A stretch of 39,267 bases of DNA from positions 1-39,267 of the forward strand of contig JAHFUJ010000009.1 of NCBI GenBank assembly GCA_023265105.1, in the 5' to 3' direction. Positions 7,871 to 16,058 of this stretch are shown here, in pieces. Every line of letters starts with the position of its first letter. The stretch's first letter is position 1. Position numbers and translations under genes: made by a program. The notes beneath the pieces were generated by a model. It ran no database searches, had not been told where the DNA came from, and saw only the letters and a program-made list of their open reading frames with translations. The DNA comes from Acidobacteriota bacterium (lineage in GTDB: Bacteria; Acidobacteriota; Vicinamibacteria; Vicinamibacterales; CAVVIG01).

Positions 7871-8866
7871 ATGTTGACTGATTCGCGAAACGCCCGTCAC
7901 CCTCGTGGGACCCGGACGCCAGCGCTCGCCGGCGGACTCGCGGCCGCCCTCGCCCTGTTCGTGCTGTGGTCGGGTGTCCCGTCCGCGCAGCAGCAGCGCC
8001 TCCATCTCAACCCGGTGATCGCGAAGCTCATCGAGGGGAAGACCATCTACGGCCTGAACACCGGCGACCTGTCGCTCGCTTACGCGAAGGAAGTCGCGCG
8101 CGCGCCGGTCGATTTCGTCTATGCCGATCTCGAGCACAACCCGCTCGACTTTCCCGCGCTGCAGATCTTCCTGATGGGCATGACCGACAAGGCCGCGGTG
8201 ATCCAGAAGGGCAATCTCCAGCCGAATGTCGCGTTGTTCGCGCGGTTTCCACCCGAGGCGGACGAGTCGCAGTGGGTGGTGAAGCAGGCGCTCGACATCG
8301 GGCTGCACGGGGTGATCTTCAACGGCGTAGACACCCCGGAGCAGGCGTTGTTCGCAGTGCGGACGATGCGGTATCCGCAGATGAGGGAGTCGAAGTTCCG
8401 CGAGCCGGCCGGCTTGCGGGGTGCCGCCGCGGGCAACGCCACCTGGATGTGGGGCGTGAGCACCGACGAGTACGAACGGCACGCCGACGTCTGGCCGCTC
8501 AATCCCGATGGCGATCTGCTGGCGACGATGATGGTCGAGTCGGTCGAGGGGCTGAAGAATGTGGACAGGATTGCGGCGGTGCCAGGGGTCGGCGCGCTCT
8601 TTCCTGGCGCCGGCAATGACTTGAGTCATTCGCTCGGCGTCCGGCAGGACTCCCTGGAGCTCGAGGCCGCGTTCCAGCAGATCCTGAGGGCGTGCAAGGC
8701 GCACAAGGTCGGCTGCGCGATTACCGCGACGAGCCCTAACGACGTCGCGAAACGCGTCAGGGAGGGCTGGAACATCATTCGTTCCACCGTGCCCGCCATT
8801 ACGGCGGGACGGGCACTGCTCGGGGAGCCGCCCGCCGCACCGCCGTCACGGACCCCGGCCCTCTAA
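7871..8866 (+). CDS. HpcH/HpaI-type aldolase/citrate lyase family protein, exported
   Basis: A 331-aa protein with a basic N-terminus and a hydrophobic signal (ALAGGLAAALALFVLWS, ending SAQQ), followed by a class II HpaI-like aldolase barrel. Visible active-site blocks: YADLEHNPLDF, with the conserved E-H pair; ALFARFP at the expected arginine; MMVESVEGLKN, with the metal-binding glutamate; and FPGAGNDLS, with the second acid ligand. The family cleaves or forms C-C bonds of 2-keto-3-hydroxy acids with a divalent metal. An AGGAG site lies 7 bp before the ATG. HpaI aldolases are normally cytosolic, so the export signal is odd. Together with the upstream cyclase it could process an extracellular lactone or keto-acid, which is inference. 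Confidence 0.88.
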   Translation: MLTDSRNARHPRGTRTPALAGGLAAALALFVLWSGVPSAQQQRLHLNPVIAKLIEGKTIYGLNTGDLSLAYAKEVARAPVDFVYADLEHNPLDFPALQIFLMGMTDKAAVIQKGNLQPNVALFARFPPEADESQWVVKQALDIGLHGVIFNGVDTPEQALFAVRTMRYPQMRESKFREPAGLRGAAAGNATWMWGVSTDEYERHADVWPLNPDGDLLATMMVESVEGLKNVDRIAAVPGVGALFPGAGNDLSHSLGVRQDSLELEAAFQQILRACKAHKVGCAITATSPNDVAKRVREGWNIIRSTVPAITAGRALLGEPPAAPPSRTPAL

Positions 8867-8884
8867 TAATGCGGTTCTCGGGTT

Positions 8885-8900
8885 GCTCAGGTGCTCAGGT
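8885..8900. repeat. 8-bp tandem repeat (GCTCAGGT x2)
   Basis: Two exact GCTCAGGT units lie between the converging ends of the aldolase gene and the DUF5916 gene. This is one of several intergenic short tandem repeats in the window. Confidence 0.6.
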
Positions 8901-8905
8901 TCTGT

Positions 8906-11155
8906 TTAAAAAGCCACCATGTAGGTCATCTTTGCCACGAGCGCGCGGTCGAGCAGGCCGGCGGTGTTCGAATCGCGCCGCTCGTTGAATACAAGAAAGA
9001 AGTCGCTCAGCCGGTGGTGAATCAGGTTGAACCGCAGGTTCGAGGTCCACTCCCGCGCATCCGTGTTGTATTGCAGCAGCGCATTGGCGAACGCGATGGT
9101 CGAGAATCCATATTCGACGCGCGCTGTAATGAGATCGGTTGTGTACTGACCGGCTCGAAGCCGAATCTGGTTGCGCGACTCGTTGATTGAGGCGTTGAGC
9201 CGGCCGCGCAATCGCACTGCCGCTCCGATGCTGTATGACTGCTTGTAGCCGTCGTAGAACTCGCCTGCCGTCGCGCGGCCGTTCAACGATACGGGCGCCG
9301 AGGCGTTCGTGCGCCAGGTGGTGTGCCACTCGTTAAATTGGTAGCGGCCTACCGGAATTGAGATCCCACGCCGCCGGTTGATCGCGAACGGTGCGATGAG
9401 GTTCTCGGTCGTCGGATCCACGCCGAGCTCGCCGCCGCTGCCGTCCTGGAGATTGATACTCGTGTGCGCGCCGATCAGGCGGGATTGCAGGTCGCCGTTC
9501 AGCCACGACACGTTCGTGACCCCGAGATGCGGAAACAGCTCGCGCAGCCATTTTGAGAGGTGCCTGGGCCGAAACCGCACGCCGTACGTACTGTCGAATT
9601 TGGCGATGCCGGTGCGAGGCACGAACCCCATCTCGTCGTTGAACCGCCCGCCGATTCTGGCGTACGTACCCTGAAGCTCCCAGCGCCTGTCGCGGTAATG
9701 CACGCCGCCGTTGCCCATCGATTCGCTGCCGTTACTGGAGGTGACCGCCGCCGGCGAGAACGTCCTGGCGACCGCGACGTTGAGGTCCAGATTCCCAAAA
9801 AACCGGAAATTCGCGTCGGTGCCAACCACTCGGTTGTAGCGGGGTCCGTCTGCCTCCTTGTTCAGCACGATGAGGCCAACGTCTGAGTTGGCCAGAACGT
9901 TCCGGCGAAGCCTGAGCGCGGTGACGTTGCTCGCGAGCGAGGTGTTCTTGCTTCGCTGCTGAATACTGAGGACACCCACGCTATAGGCGCCGAACCGGCC
10001 CGTCAGGCGCGTGCCACCGGCAATCGGAATCGATTCCGCGTTCTCCGAAAGCCCGATTCGGCGGCTGAAGAACAGGATCGCGTCCGTTTGTCTTCCACTG
10101 GTGAATCCCCCACCGCCGCCCCCAAACACGACGCCGCGACCCTGCCCGAACTGGAAGATCCCGGAATTCTCCAAAAAGAAATCGCGCTTTTCAGGAAAGA
10201 AAAGACTGAACCGCGTGAGGTTCACTTGCTGTTCATCGGCTTCCACCTGCGAGAAGTCGGTGTTGACCGTGAAGTCCCACGTCAGGCCACTGGTGACGCC
10301 GTACTTCACGTCGAGACCCGCAGTCGCATCGCGACCGACGGCCACGCGCGTCGACGTGCCGGCGCTCCCGAGCACGTACGGTTTCACGCGGATGTCGTTG
10401 CCGGGCCGCACCCCTTGCAGACCCTCGAGCGTCCCCGCCAGAGAGACCCGTTGCAAATCGTAAATGCGCGGCAGCGGCGCCCAGAAGCTGTCTTCGTTCC
10501 GGCGCCGGATCCGTCGTTGGAAGTTGACGCCCCAGGTCTGCTCATCGCCGCTGCTGAACCGCAGCGTCCGGAACGGAATCGCGATCTCCGCGTACCACCC
10601 CGTCTCCACGATGCGCGCCTTCACGTCCCACAGCGCATCCCAGTTCTCGTTGACCTCCCGCCCCTCGTTGATCATCTGCGCGTCCCACTTCGCGCCGTGC
10701 GCGTTGATCGCGAACATGTAGCCGTTCCGCTCGTCGTGGAACGTGTCCAGGATGATCTCGAAGTCGTCGCCGGACTCACGGTTGAAGTCCTTCGCCAGCT
10801 CGCTGGTCAGGATGCCGTGCGGTTCGCGATCGTGTGCGAACACTCCGAAGTAAATGTTGGTGGCATCGTACAGCACGCGCACCTCGGTATCTTCCGTGGC
10901 GGGCTCTCCTTCCTGGGGATCGCTCTGGATGAAGGCGCGTGCCATCGGCGCGCGGGCCCAATCCGGTTCATCGAGTGAGCCGTCGATCCTGATGGGGCCG
11001 GCGGCGCGAACGGCGGGCAGGTTGCGCTCGAGGCGAGCCAGCTTGTAGTCGATTTGACCGGCGTCGCCGCTGAGCGGCCACATCACACCGGAAGCGAAGA
11101 AAAGCGCAGCGGCTGAAAGAATGCGAACGCCGGGCAGGGCCTCCACCGGGCGCAT
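8906..11155 (-). CDS. DUF5916 outer-membrane protein with CBM9/DOMON-like domain
   Basis: A 749-aa exported protein. The ATG at 11155 gives a signal peptide directly (VRILSAAALFFASGVMW). Residues about 50-250 form a carbohydrate-binding-module-9-like domain (IRIDGSLDEPDWARAP at 55-70, then VRVLYDATNIYFGVF and AIPFRTLRFS). The block FSQVEADEQQVNLTRFSLFF followed by PEKRDFFLENSGIF is the hallmark of DUF5916. The remaining 400 or so residues alternate in short amphipathic strands, as expected for an outer-membrane beta-barrel, and end in a hydrophobic residue (MTYMVAF). The family is often near TonB receptors or peptidases, but its molecular role is not established. Here it is a single gene converging on the aldolase operon. 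Confidence 0.9.
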   Translation of the reverse strand: MRPVEALPGVRILSAAALFFASGVMWPLSGDAGQIDYKLARLERNLPAVRAAGPIRIDGSLDEPDWARAPMARAFIQSDPQEGEPATEDTEVRVLYDATNIYFGVFAHDREPHGILTSELAKDFNRESGDDFEIILDTFHDERNGYMFAINAHGAKWDAQMINEGREVNENWDALWDVKARIVETGWYAEIAIPFRTLRFSSGDEQTWGVNFQRRIRRRNEDSFWAPLPRIYDLQRVSLAGTLEGLQGVRPGNDIRVKPYVLGSAGTSTRVAVGRDATAGLDVKYGVTSGLTWDFTVNTDFSQVEADEQQVNLTRFSLFFPEKRDFFLENSGIFQFGQGRGVVFGGGGGGFTSGRQTDAILFFSRRIGLSENAESIPIAGGTRLTGRFGAYSVGVLSIQQRSKNTSLASNVTALRLRRNVLANSDVGLIVLNKEADGPRYNRVVGTDANFRFFGNLDLNVAVARTFSPAAVTSSNGSESMGNGGVHYRDRRWELQGTYARIGGRFNDEMGFVPRTGIAKFDSTYGVRFRPRHLSKWLRELFPHLGVTNVSWLNGDLQSRLIGAHTSINLQDGSGGELGVDPTTENLIAPFAINRRRGISIPVGRYQFNEWHTTWRTNASAPVSLNGRATAGEFYDGYKQSYSIGAAVRLRGRLNASINESRNQIRLRAGQYTTDLITARVEYGFSTIAFANALLQYNTDAREWTSNLRFNLIHHRLSDFFLVFNERRDSNTAGLLDRALVAKMTYMVAF

Positions 11156-11218
11156 GATATCGCAGGCGTTCAGGGCCCGGCGGTGCTGCGGCTGGATAAA
11201 TTTCTTAGTCTTCTGTTT

Positions 11219-11238
11219 CCTTCGTGGCCTTCGTGGCC
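11219..11238. repeat. 9-bp tandem repeat (CCTTCGTGG x2)
   Basis: Two exact CCTTCGTGG units plus CC lie upstream of the DUF5916 gene. It is a short intergenic microsatellite; no function is evident. Confidence 0.6.
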
Positions 11239-11250
11239 GAACGTCACAGA

Positions 11251-11273
11251 GCGGCAGGACTGGCACCTGCCGC
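11251..11273 (-). terminator. GC-rich hairpin downstream of the alpha/beta hydrolase gene
   Basis: Perfect 8-bp arms GCGGCAGG (11251-11258) and CCTGCCGC (11266-11273) with a 7-base loop lie about 20 bp past the hydrolase stop on the minus strand. No T-run follows, so termination is only a guess. Confidence 0.3.
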
Positions 11274-11294
11274 CCTGTCGTAGGACACCGCCGT

Positions 11295-12149
11295 CTAAGC
11301 AGAAGCAGGCCGATGCGCCCGAAGGAAGGAACGTATCTGGCGCACCGCCAGCGGAATCCGCTCCTTGGGCTCCTTCCACGGGAACATGCTCACTTCGGCC
11401 TTCGGCGCGAGCATCGCGGCCTCCATGGCGACGGCGTACGGATGCGCCGGGATATCATCCGGCAGGATCAGGACGGGCGTCTGGCAACTGCGCACGAAAT
11501 CGCGTGTCACGGTGTACACGAAGTCGGGGTTGGTGCGGTACATCTTTGTTAGAAATTTGTCGACCATCGCCATCGTGATCTCGGGCCGGCGCTTGACGAA
11601 TGCCGGACCCCAGCCGGTCATGTTGGTGTCGTAGGAGAGGGTGGGCATCTCCGGCCGGAACCCGCTCGGCTGCGCCAGCACGGCTGCGACAACACGATCG
11701 GGTGCCCGCCGCAAGAGGTTCCAGATGAAGGGGCCGCCAATGCAGAAGCCCATCACCATGAACTTGTCGATGCGCAGGTGATCCATCACACCGAGCTGGT
11801 CATCGGTATGTGCATCCCACGGCCGGTCGATCTCGAGCGGGCCGGAGGACTGGCCGCTATTGGCGTTGCGCAGGTCCGACGCGATGCAGCGGTACTCTCC
11901 CTTGAACTCCTCGATCGCGGGAAAGGGACCGCTTAAGCCGGAGATCGTCGAGTTCAATCCCCCGCCGGCGATGAGCAACAACGGGAAGCCGGAACCGACC
12001 TCCTGGTAGTGGATGCGAACGGGGCCTTTTTCGTAGAAGGACATGGCAGCTCCTCCTCGTCCAGTCTGCTGAGCAAACACGCGCGGCGCTGCGGCCATCG
12101 CCGTCGCCGCGGCGCCCGCTTTCAGTATCTTGCGTCTGATCGGATCCAT
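11295..12149 (-). CDS. Alpha/beta hydrolase with cysteine nucleophile, exported
   Basis: A 284-aa alpha/beta-hydrolase. The N-terminus has RRKILKAGAAATAMAA and then VFAQQ; it looks like a Tat-type or Tat-like export signal, although only two arginines precede the helix. The fold is clear: oxyanion region LLLIAGGG (58-65), DLRNANSGQS, nucleophile elbow GFCIGG (134-139) with C136 in place of the usual Ser, and acid region LPDDIPAHP (D231/D232, H236). The usual late His after the last strand is not seen: the segment reads FPWKEPKERIP. Cysteine nucleophiles are known in dienelactone hydrolases, so lactone or thioester-like substrates are possible. A GAGGAGG ribosome site precedes the ATG. The gene stands alone; its substrate is unknown. 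Confidence 0.85.
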   Translation of the reverse strand: MDPIRRKILKAGAAATAMAAAPRVFAQQTGRGGAAMSFYEKGPVRIHYQEVGSGFPLLLIAGGGLNSTISGLSGPFPAIEEFKGEYRCIASDLRNANSGQSSGPLEIDRPWDAHTDDQLGVMDHLRIDKFMVMGFCIGGPFIWNLLRRAPDRVVAAVLAQPSGFRPEMPTLSYDTNMTGWGPAFVKRRPEITMAMVDKFLTKMYRTNPDFVYTVTRDFVRSCQTPVLILPDDIPAHPYAVAMEAAMLAPKAEVSMFPWKEPKERIPLAVRQIRSFLRAHRPASA

Positions 12150-12384
12150 AAGCGTCCTCCTCGATCATTGTTGTGGCCGGTGCGTGCGGCTCGAAGCGCC
12201 AGAGTACCGCGCTCGCCCTCTGCGACGGCGCCTGTGAGCGCCCGACGGCGCCGTTCGGCCAAAGCTAGCACACGGACTATAGCGCAACACATAGACGTCA
12301 AGGCGGGTGCCGGCGCGGGCCTTGTCGTCTTCCCGCCGGCAGTATCCGTGTGCGGGCCCGCGTGGGCCACCGGGAACACAGGAG
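12150..12384. other. Intergenic spacer upstream of the hydrolase gene
   Basis: I find no gene in these 235 bp. On the minus strand there is TATAGT (12280-12275) with TTGACG only 14 bp upstream, so a standard sigma70 promoter is not convincing. The strong GAGGAGG ribosome site for the hydrolase gene lies at its edge. Confidence 0.5.
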
Positions 12385-12798
12385 TCAGGAGACGATCTGT
12401 ATCGATTGATGGCGATGCCCGCGACGCACTCGATACGTCTCGAAGTCGTTCCGATCGATCGTGAACACCCGCCGGGTGCGAAGCGCCTCGGCGGCAGTCA
12501 CGAGCGACGCGTCCGCCAGATCCATTGGACGATCCGCGTACAACTCCATGAGCTCGAACGCTCGCGTCAGTGCAGGTCGGTCAAAGAACCACACCAACAG
12601 TCCGCCGCTTTCGATGAACTCCCTCAGTCGGTCTGACCCGATGCTCGCCGGGCCCAGGATGTGAAACGCTTCGGTGAGCACAGGCGTCGTGGTCATGATC
12701 GGCTCCCGAAGCCCCTTCAGGGCATTCACACACCTGGCGTGCTGCCTGTCCTGGGGATCGAACAGGGCGACGAGTGGCCCCGTGTCCACGAGGGTCAT
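12385..12798 (-). CDS. PIN-domain ribonuclease toxin, VapC-like
   Basis: A 137-aa PIN-domain protein. The acidic active site is visible: D5 in MTLVDTGPLV, E43 in LTEAFHIL, D93/D96 in PMDLADASLV and D115 in FTIDRNDF. VapC toxins are Mg2+-dependent RNases that cut tRNA or rRNA and are held inactive by a VapB partner. The gene overlaps the stop of the upstream antitoxin gene by 4 bp (ATGA), which fits translational coupling. It sits between unrelated genes and so looks like an inserted cassette. Confidence 0.9.
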   Translation of the reverse strand: MTLVDTGPLVALFDPQDRQHARCVNALKGLREPIMTTTPVLTEAFHILGPASIGSDRLREFIESGGLLVWFFDRPALTRAFELMELYADRPMDLADASLVTAAEALRTRRVFTIDRNDFETYRVRRGHRHQSIQIVS

Positions 12799-13058
12799 CG
12801 CCGAAGCTTCTTGCGAAGTGCCGTGGCCACGCCGCGGCGCGTATCCGTCGACGGCGCGACGGCGTAGCCGCCGGGGCCGAGATCGAGCTGCTGATAGAGG
12901 TCGTAGGGCCTTCGCCCCGATTCTTCCGCGACGCGTTGCTTCAAGGATTGCAGTCCCTGCTTCAGCGCCTCCGAAATCGGCAACCCTGTGGCATCGCGAA
13001 TCTGCTGGAGCACGGCCTCCGCCTCGTCGTCAAGTCTCACCGTGCGAGTCGCCACCAT
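12795..13058 (-). CDS. Ribbon-helix-helix antitoxin, VapB-like
   Basis: An 87-aa protein that starts with a ribbon-helix-helix DNA-binding segment (RTVRLDDEAEAVLQQI, then GLPISEALKQGL) and ends in a basic, probably flexible tail that would wrap the toxin. It is the antitoxin of the overlapping PIN-domain gene and very likely represses the shared promoter just upstream. The start ATG at 13058 is directly preceded by AGAGGTGG. Confidence 0.85.
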   Translation of the reverse strand: MVATRTVRLDDEAEAVLQQIRDATGLPISEALKQGLQSLKQRVAEESGRRPYDLYQQLDLGPGGYAVAPSTDTRRGVATALRKKLRR

Positions 13059-13105
13059 CCACCTCTTGTATTACTCAGTGTATTACGTACGTCGTCTGTG
13101 GTCAA
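13059..13105 (-). promoter_or_regulatory. sigma70-like promoter with GTAATAC direct repeat for vapBC
   Basis: On the minus strand TTGACC (13105-13100) and TACACT (13082-13077) are separated by exactly 17 bp. The -10 box is embedded in two GTAATAC half-sites (GTAATACACTGAGTAATAC), a likely ribbon-helix-helix operator. The palindrome ACGTACGT lies in the spacer. Autoregulation is inferred from family knowledge. Confidence 0.6.
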
Positions 13106-13917
13106 CGTGCGCGCGGCTCGTAGCCGGCTTCTTTCCAGATCGCTTCGGCTTCGGGTGACGCGAGGTACTGGAGAAGCGCCTTCGCGGCTACCGGGTCGCT
13201 CGCGTGGGTGGAGACGAATCCCACAACCGGAACGGGCGCACAGATCGTCCGCGGCAGAACCCCGACGATGTCGTATTTGTCCTTCTCGGGAAGCATGTCG
13301 CTGAGCATGAGCAGGCCGATGTCGATGTCTCCGTTTTCCAGCCGCTTGGAAGTCTTGGTGGCGTTGTTGGTGGCCGCCGGGGAAATGCCCTGAGCGCCAG
13401 GGCCAAGTTCGACCTGACTCTTCGTGGCAACCTGGTCGGCGATCCCAAGCTTGTTCAGCGCTTCCCAGGGTCCCTGCCCTGCGACGGTAAAGTCGGGATC
13501 CTCATAGCCGATGCTCTTCGCCGCCAGGAGCGCTTTCTTGAACGCGGCGGGCGTGGAGATGTCGGGCTTCGGCCGGCCCTTTGGCACGCCCACCGCCGTG
13601 AGAATGCTCGCAACCAGTGTGGCGCTGCCGGGAACGATGGTTCCTGAGGCGATCGCTCCCGGGAACGGCGCGATGATCAGCGACACGTCGAGGCCCTGGC
13701 CCTTGGCAACCATCCGTCTGGTCTCCGCACCATTGCCGTACGTCACTTTCACTTTGTGACCCGTTTTCGCCTCGAAGCTCGCGACAATCTTCGCGGTGGG
13801 CGCACGCATGGGACCGACAGCCAGCAGAGTGATCTCACCCTGCGCGCGCGCGCTCGTCCAACCGCCAAGCACGAGCACGATCGCGAAAATCACTGAAGCA
13901 GTCTTCGTGTGTTTCAT
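13102..13917 (-). CDS. ModA-like periplasmic substrate-binding protein
   Basis: A 271-aa exported protein; the ATG at 13917 gives a clean signal peptide (KHTKTASVIFAIVLVLGG, ending SARAQ). The mature part is a type-2 periplasmic binding fold like the molybdate-binding ModA family: ITLLAVGPMRAPTAKIVASF at the N-terminus, AKGQGLDVSLIIAP, and the C-terminal AKALLQYLASPEAEAIWKEAGYEP. No ABC transporter permease or ATPase gene is nearby, so it may act as a binding or scavenging protein, or the transporter is elsewhere. It starts 18 bp after the upstream gene and is the last gene of a five-gene run of exported proteins. Ligand unknown. Confidence 0.82.
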   Translation of the reverse strand: MKHTKTASVIFAIVLVLGGWTSARAQGEITLLAVGPMRAPTAKIVASFEAKTGHKVKVTYGNGAETRRMVAKGQGLDVSLIIAPFPGAIASGTIVPGSATLVASILTAVGVPKGRPKPDISTPAAFKKALLAAKSIGYEDPDFTVAGQGPWEALNKLGIADQVATKSQVELGPGAQGISPAATNNATKTSKRLENGDIDIGLLMLSDMLPEKDKYDIVGVLPRTICAPVPVVGFVSTHASDPVAAKALLQYLASPEAEAIWKEAGYEPRAR

Positions 13918-13935
13918 GGCTGGCTCCGACCGCAA

Positions 13936-14802
13936 TCACTGAGCGCGCCTGTAGTGCTCCGTCGTGGTGCGAGGCGCGACCTTCATTGTTTTCATCGTCT
14001 TGATGTACTCGGGGTACGTGGTTTCCGCGCCACCCAACGCGGACTCGGGAGGTATTCCGTATTCGGTCGCGAAGTCGTGGAGGATGTCATTCTTGCCAGG
14101 CAAGAAACTTGGTACTTTGCCCGCCGGAATGATGGTTCCGTCTGGAGTGATCTCACAAGGGAAGGGAGGTATCACCTGGTTGGGATCGAAGACCCAACTG
14201 GATTCGCGAATGTACGGTTCCGTCAAATAAGCGGGATCGTTGATGATAAAGATGAACGTCAGAATATTTCCGTATCGATGGACTCGCGTCGTCACCGTGG
14301 CCCTGTCACTCTTGGGAACTCCCGTGCGGGTCAGAATCGCTTCCTTGAGATGGTCGGTCGTGTAGACCAATGTGTTGCGTTCCCAGCGCCCGGTCGAAAA
14401 TCCCGACCATTTGTGAGGCGCGTTCGCCGACGGGTGTGGCCGGCCATCCATGTAAATCACCTGTTCAGGCTCCTGCCAGGCCACGTGCAGGCGTAAACCA
14501 ACAGGCCGCCGTGTTTCGTTGTCCAGCTCGGTGGTAATGCGCAGCTGCGACACGGAGACACGCAGCCCCATGTCGATGGGGTGCGGTCTGCACAAATTCT
14601 CAGGAAGATCGAGTTGTTCCGGATGCCAGCTCTCGGCCCTCAGGCGCCCCGCTTCATTGAGTGGGATTCCAGTGTAGTCGCCAATATCCATGGCCTCGTT
14701 ATAAACCCTGGGCGACCACTCGCCGGTCAGATCGACCTGGGCGCTGGCCAGCCGGCACGGCAGCAGCACCAGCACGAGGAGGAGAAACAGAGTGAGTCTC
14801 AT
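13936..14802 (-). CDS. Exported protein of unknown function (paralogue of next upstream gene)
   Basis: A 288-aa secreted protein. I chose the ATG at 14802, because it overlaps the stop of the upstream gene as ATGA and gives a signal peptide at once (MRLTLFLLLVLVLLPCRLASAQ). The mature part opens with DLTGEWSPRVYNEAMDIGDY, followed by TGIPLNEAGRLRAESW. It contains IYMDGRPHPSANAP, then GFSTGRWERNTLVYTTDHLK and DPAYLTEPYIRESSWVF. I recognise this as a conserved secreted family of Acidobacteria and Proteobacteria, but no function is known to me. The upstream gene shares the plan (DLTGYWVSVV, YTKIPLNPEGR, W.GYSA, DPQYLVEP), so the two are distant paralogues. I see no catalytic motif. Confidence 0.8.
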   Translation of the reverse strand: MRLTLFLLLVLVLLPCRLASAQVDLTGEWSPRVYNEAMDIGDYTGIPLNEAGRLRAESWHPEQLDLPENLCRPHPIDMGLRVSVSQLRITTELDNETRRPVGLRLHVAWQEPEQVIYMDGRPHPSANAPHKWSGFSTGRWERNTLVYTTDHLKEAILTRTGVPKSDRATVTTRVHRYGNILTFIFIINDPAYLTEPYIRESSWVFDPNQVIPPFPCEITPDGTIIPAGKVPSFLPGKNDILHDFATEYGIPPESALGGAETTYPEYIKTMKTMKVAPRTTTEHYRRAQ

Positions 14803-15650
14803 CGTGGTTCGTCGACGCGACATGGCGTGGGATCCCACCCGGAACTGTCCGGAAGTTTCTTGAAATGCGCGTGGGTGACAAGCGGTTCTACGAGGTATTG
14901 CGGATCGGTGACAACCGCGGTCACTGCAAGCCAGGTGTTGTGAGTATAGGGATCCGAAAAAGTATCCACGTATTCTTCAAGGACCGCGTTGCCACTGTAA
15001 GGCACGCCGTTCTTCTGCAGATATCCCGGGCGCATACGGGTGGTAACCACCTTCAGATAGTCGGCTTGCTTCCGCTGTGGCGTTGCGATGACCAGTCTGC
15101 CCGCCGAATCCTGCACAGGCCCGCCCTGGCCGTCACGCCGGTCCCTGGGTTCGTCTCCGCCCCATACGGCAGCCGAGTATCCCTGCCACGCCGGCGCGTC
15201 ATTCGCGCGCGGCGACCCATCGAAATGGAACAGGCGAGTCTGGGTTCCGGAATCCGTATCTACACGCAGGGTGTTGTCGTCCTGCCAATAAATGTGCAGC
15301 CGCCCTGGCACTTGCAGGAGAGCGGCAGCGCCGTATGACTTGCACTCGTTGCCGCTTGCTCGATCCTTGGCTGGATCCCACGCGCCTGCGACTGTACGAC
15401 CCTCGGGGTTGAGCGGAATCTTCGTGTAATCGCCTTTGTCCGGCACAAGCATTCGGTAACGCCACAGTTCGGTTACCACCGATACCCAATACCCCGTTAA
15501 ATCGTCCGGGGCGGCGGCACGCGCCGTCCTTGGGCCTGCACCTTGGGCATCACCTGGCCGTTGCGCAGCGAGATCAGCCGAAAAGAGGAGCGACAACGCT
15601 GCGGCGAACCGCAATACTCGATGTGTTCGTGTTCGCATCGGCGTCGTCAT
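14799..15650 (-). CDS. Exported protein of unknown function (paralogue of next downstream gene)
   Basis: A 283-aa secreted protein. The ATG at 15650 overlaps the stop of the DUF6152 gene (ATGA) and yields a signal peptide (RFAAALSLLFSADLAAQ). The mature part has DLTGYWVSVVTELWRYRM, GDYTKIPLNPEGRTVAGAW, RLHIYWQDDNTLRVDTDSG, FHFDGSPRANDAPAWQGYSA, and DPQYLVEPLVTHAHF near the end. The same blocks occur in the next gene, though this one has a longer insert rich in Asp, Arg and Gly around WGGDEPRDRRDG. Function unknown; the paired arrangement suggests a heteromeric or sequential role, which is inference. Confidence 0.8.
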   Translation of the reverse strand: MTTPMRTRTHRVLRFAAALSLLFSADLAAQRPGDAQGAGPRTARAAAPDDLTGYWVSVVTELWRYRMLVPDKGDYTKIPLNPEGRTVAGAWDPAKDRASGNECKSYGAAALLQVPGRLHIYWQDDNTLRVDTDSGTQTRLFHFDGSPRANDAPAWQGYSAAVWGGDEPRDRRDGQGGPVQDSAGRLVIATPQRKQADYLKVVTTRMRPGYLQKNGVPYSGNAVLEEYVDTFSDPYTHNTWLAVTAVVTDPQYLVEPLVTHAHFKKLPDSSGWDPTPCRVDEPR

Positions 15651-16051
15651 CTCTCGGCTGCGGGGCCCTGCCACTTGAAGCCGTCCGATGGACGTTCCAC
15701 GGTCTCGAGCAGGAGTCTATGGTCCTCCGCAATGCGCCCCGGCTGCCCCGACACGATGACGTGATCCCCGGGCCGGAGCCTGTTTGCCGTGAGACCTTGT
15801 TCGGCGAGTTGCCCAGGTGTGGCACCTTCGATCACCCAGATCTGCATCTCCCCTTTTTCGTCCGGGGCCTCCACCTTTATAAAGGAGTGCGGGTTGCGCC
15901 AGATGAGCTCCTTTAACGTCCCTTCGATCTTTACGGACTTGCCGTGGATGTACGTTGCCGTAGCCGAATGATGCGCGAGGGCCATGCCACCGCCCAACGC
16001 CAGAACAGCCAGAGTGTTCAATGAAATAAAGACCAGCCTTCTATATTTCAT
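15647..16051 (-). CDS. DUF6152 family exported protein
   Basis: A 134-aa protein with a signal peptide (LVFISLNTLAVLALGGGMALA) followed at once by HHSATATY, the hallmark start of mature DUF6152 proteins. VKIEGTLKELIWRNPHSFIK and the later LRPGDHVIVSGQPGR fit the small OB-like fold expected for this family. The ATG at 16051 has an AGGAG ribosome site 5 bp upstream. Its stop overlaps the start of the next gene. DUF6152 proteins recur near the same secreted partners in other bacteria, but their job is unknown. Confidence 0.85.
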   Translation of the reverse strand: MKYRRLVFISLNTLAVLALGGGMALAHHSATATYIHGKSVKIEGTLKELIWRNPHSFIKVEAPDEKGEMQIWVIEGATPGQLAEQGLTANRLRPGDHVIVSGQPGRIAEDHRLLLETVERPSDGFKWQGPAAER

Positions 16052-16058
16052 AAAACTC

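Noticed and set aside
6770-8704. A long minus-strand frame over the cyclase and aldolase genes
   Set aside because: Shadow of two genes with clear catalytic motifs; no domain or ribosome site of its own.
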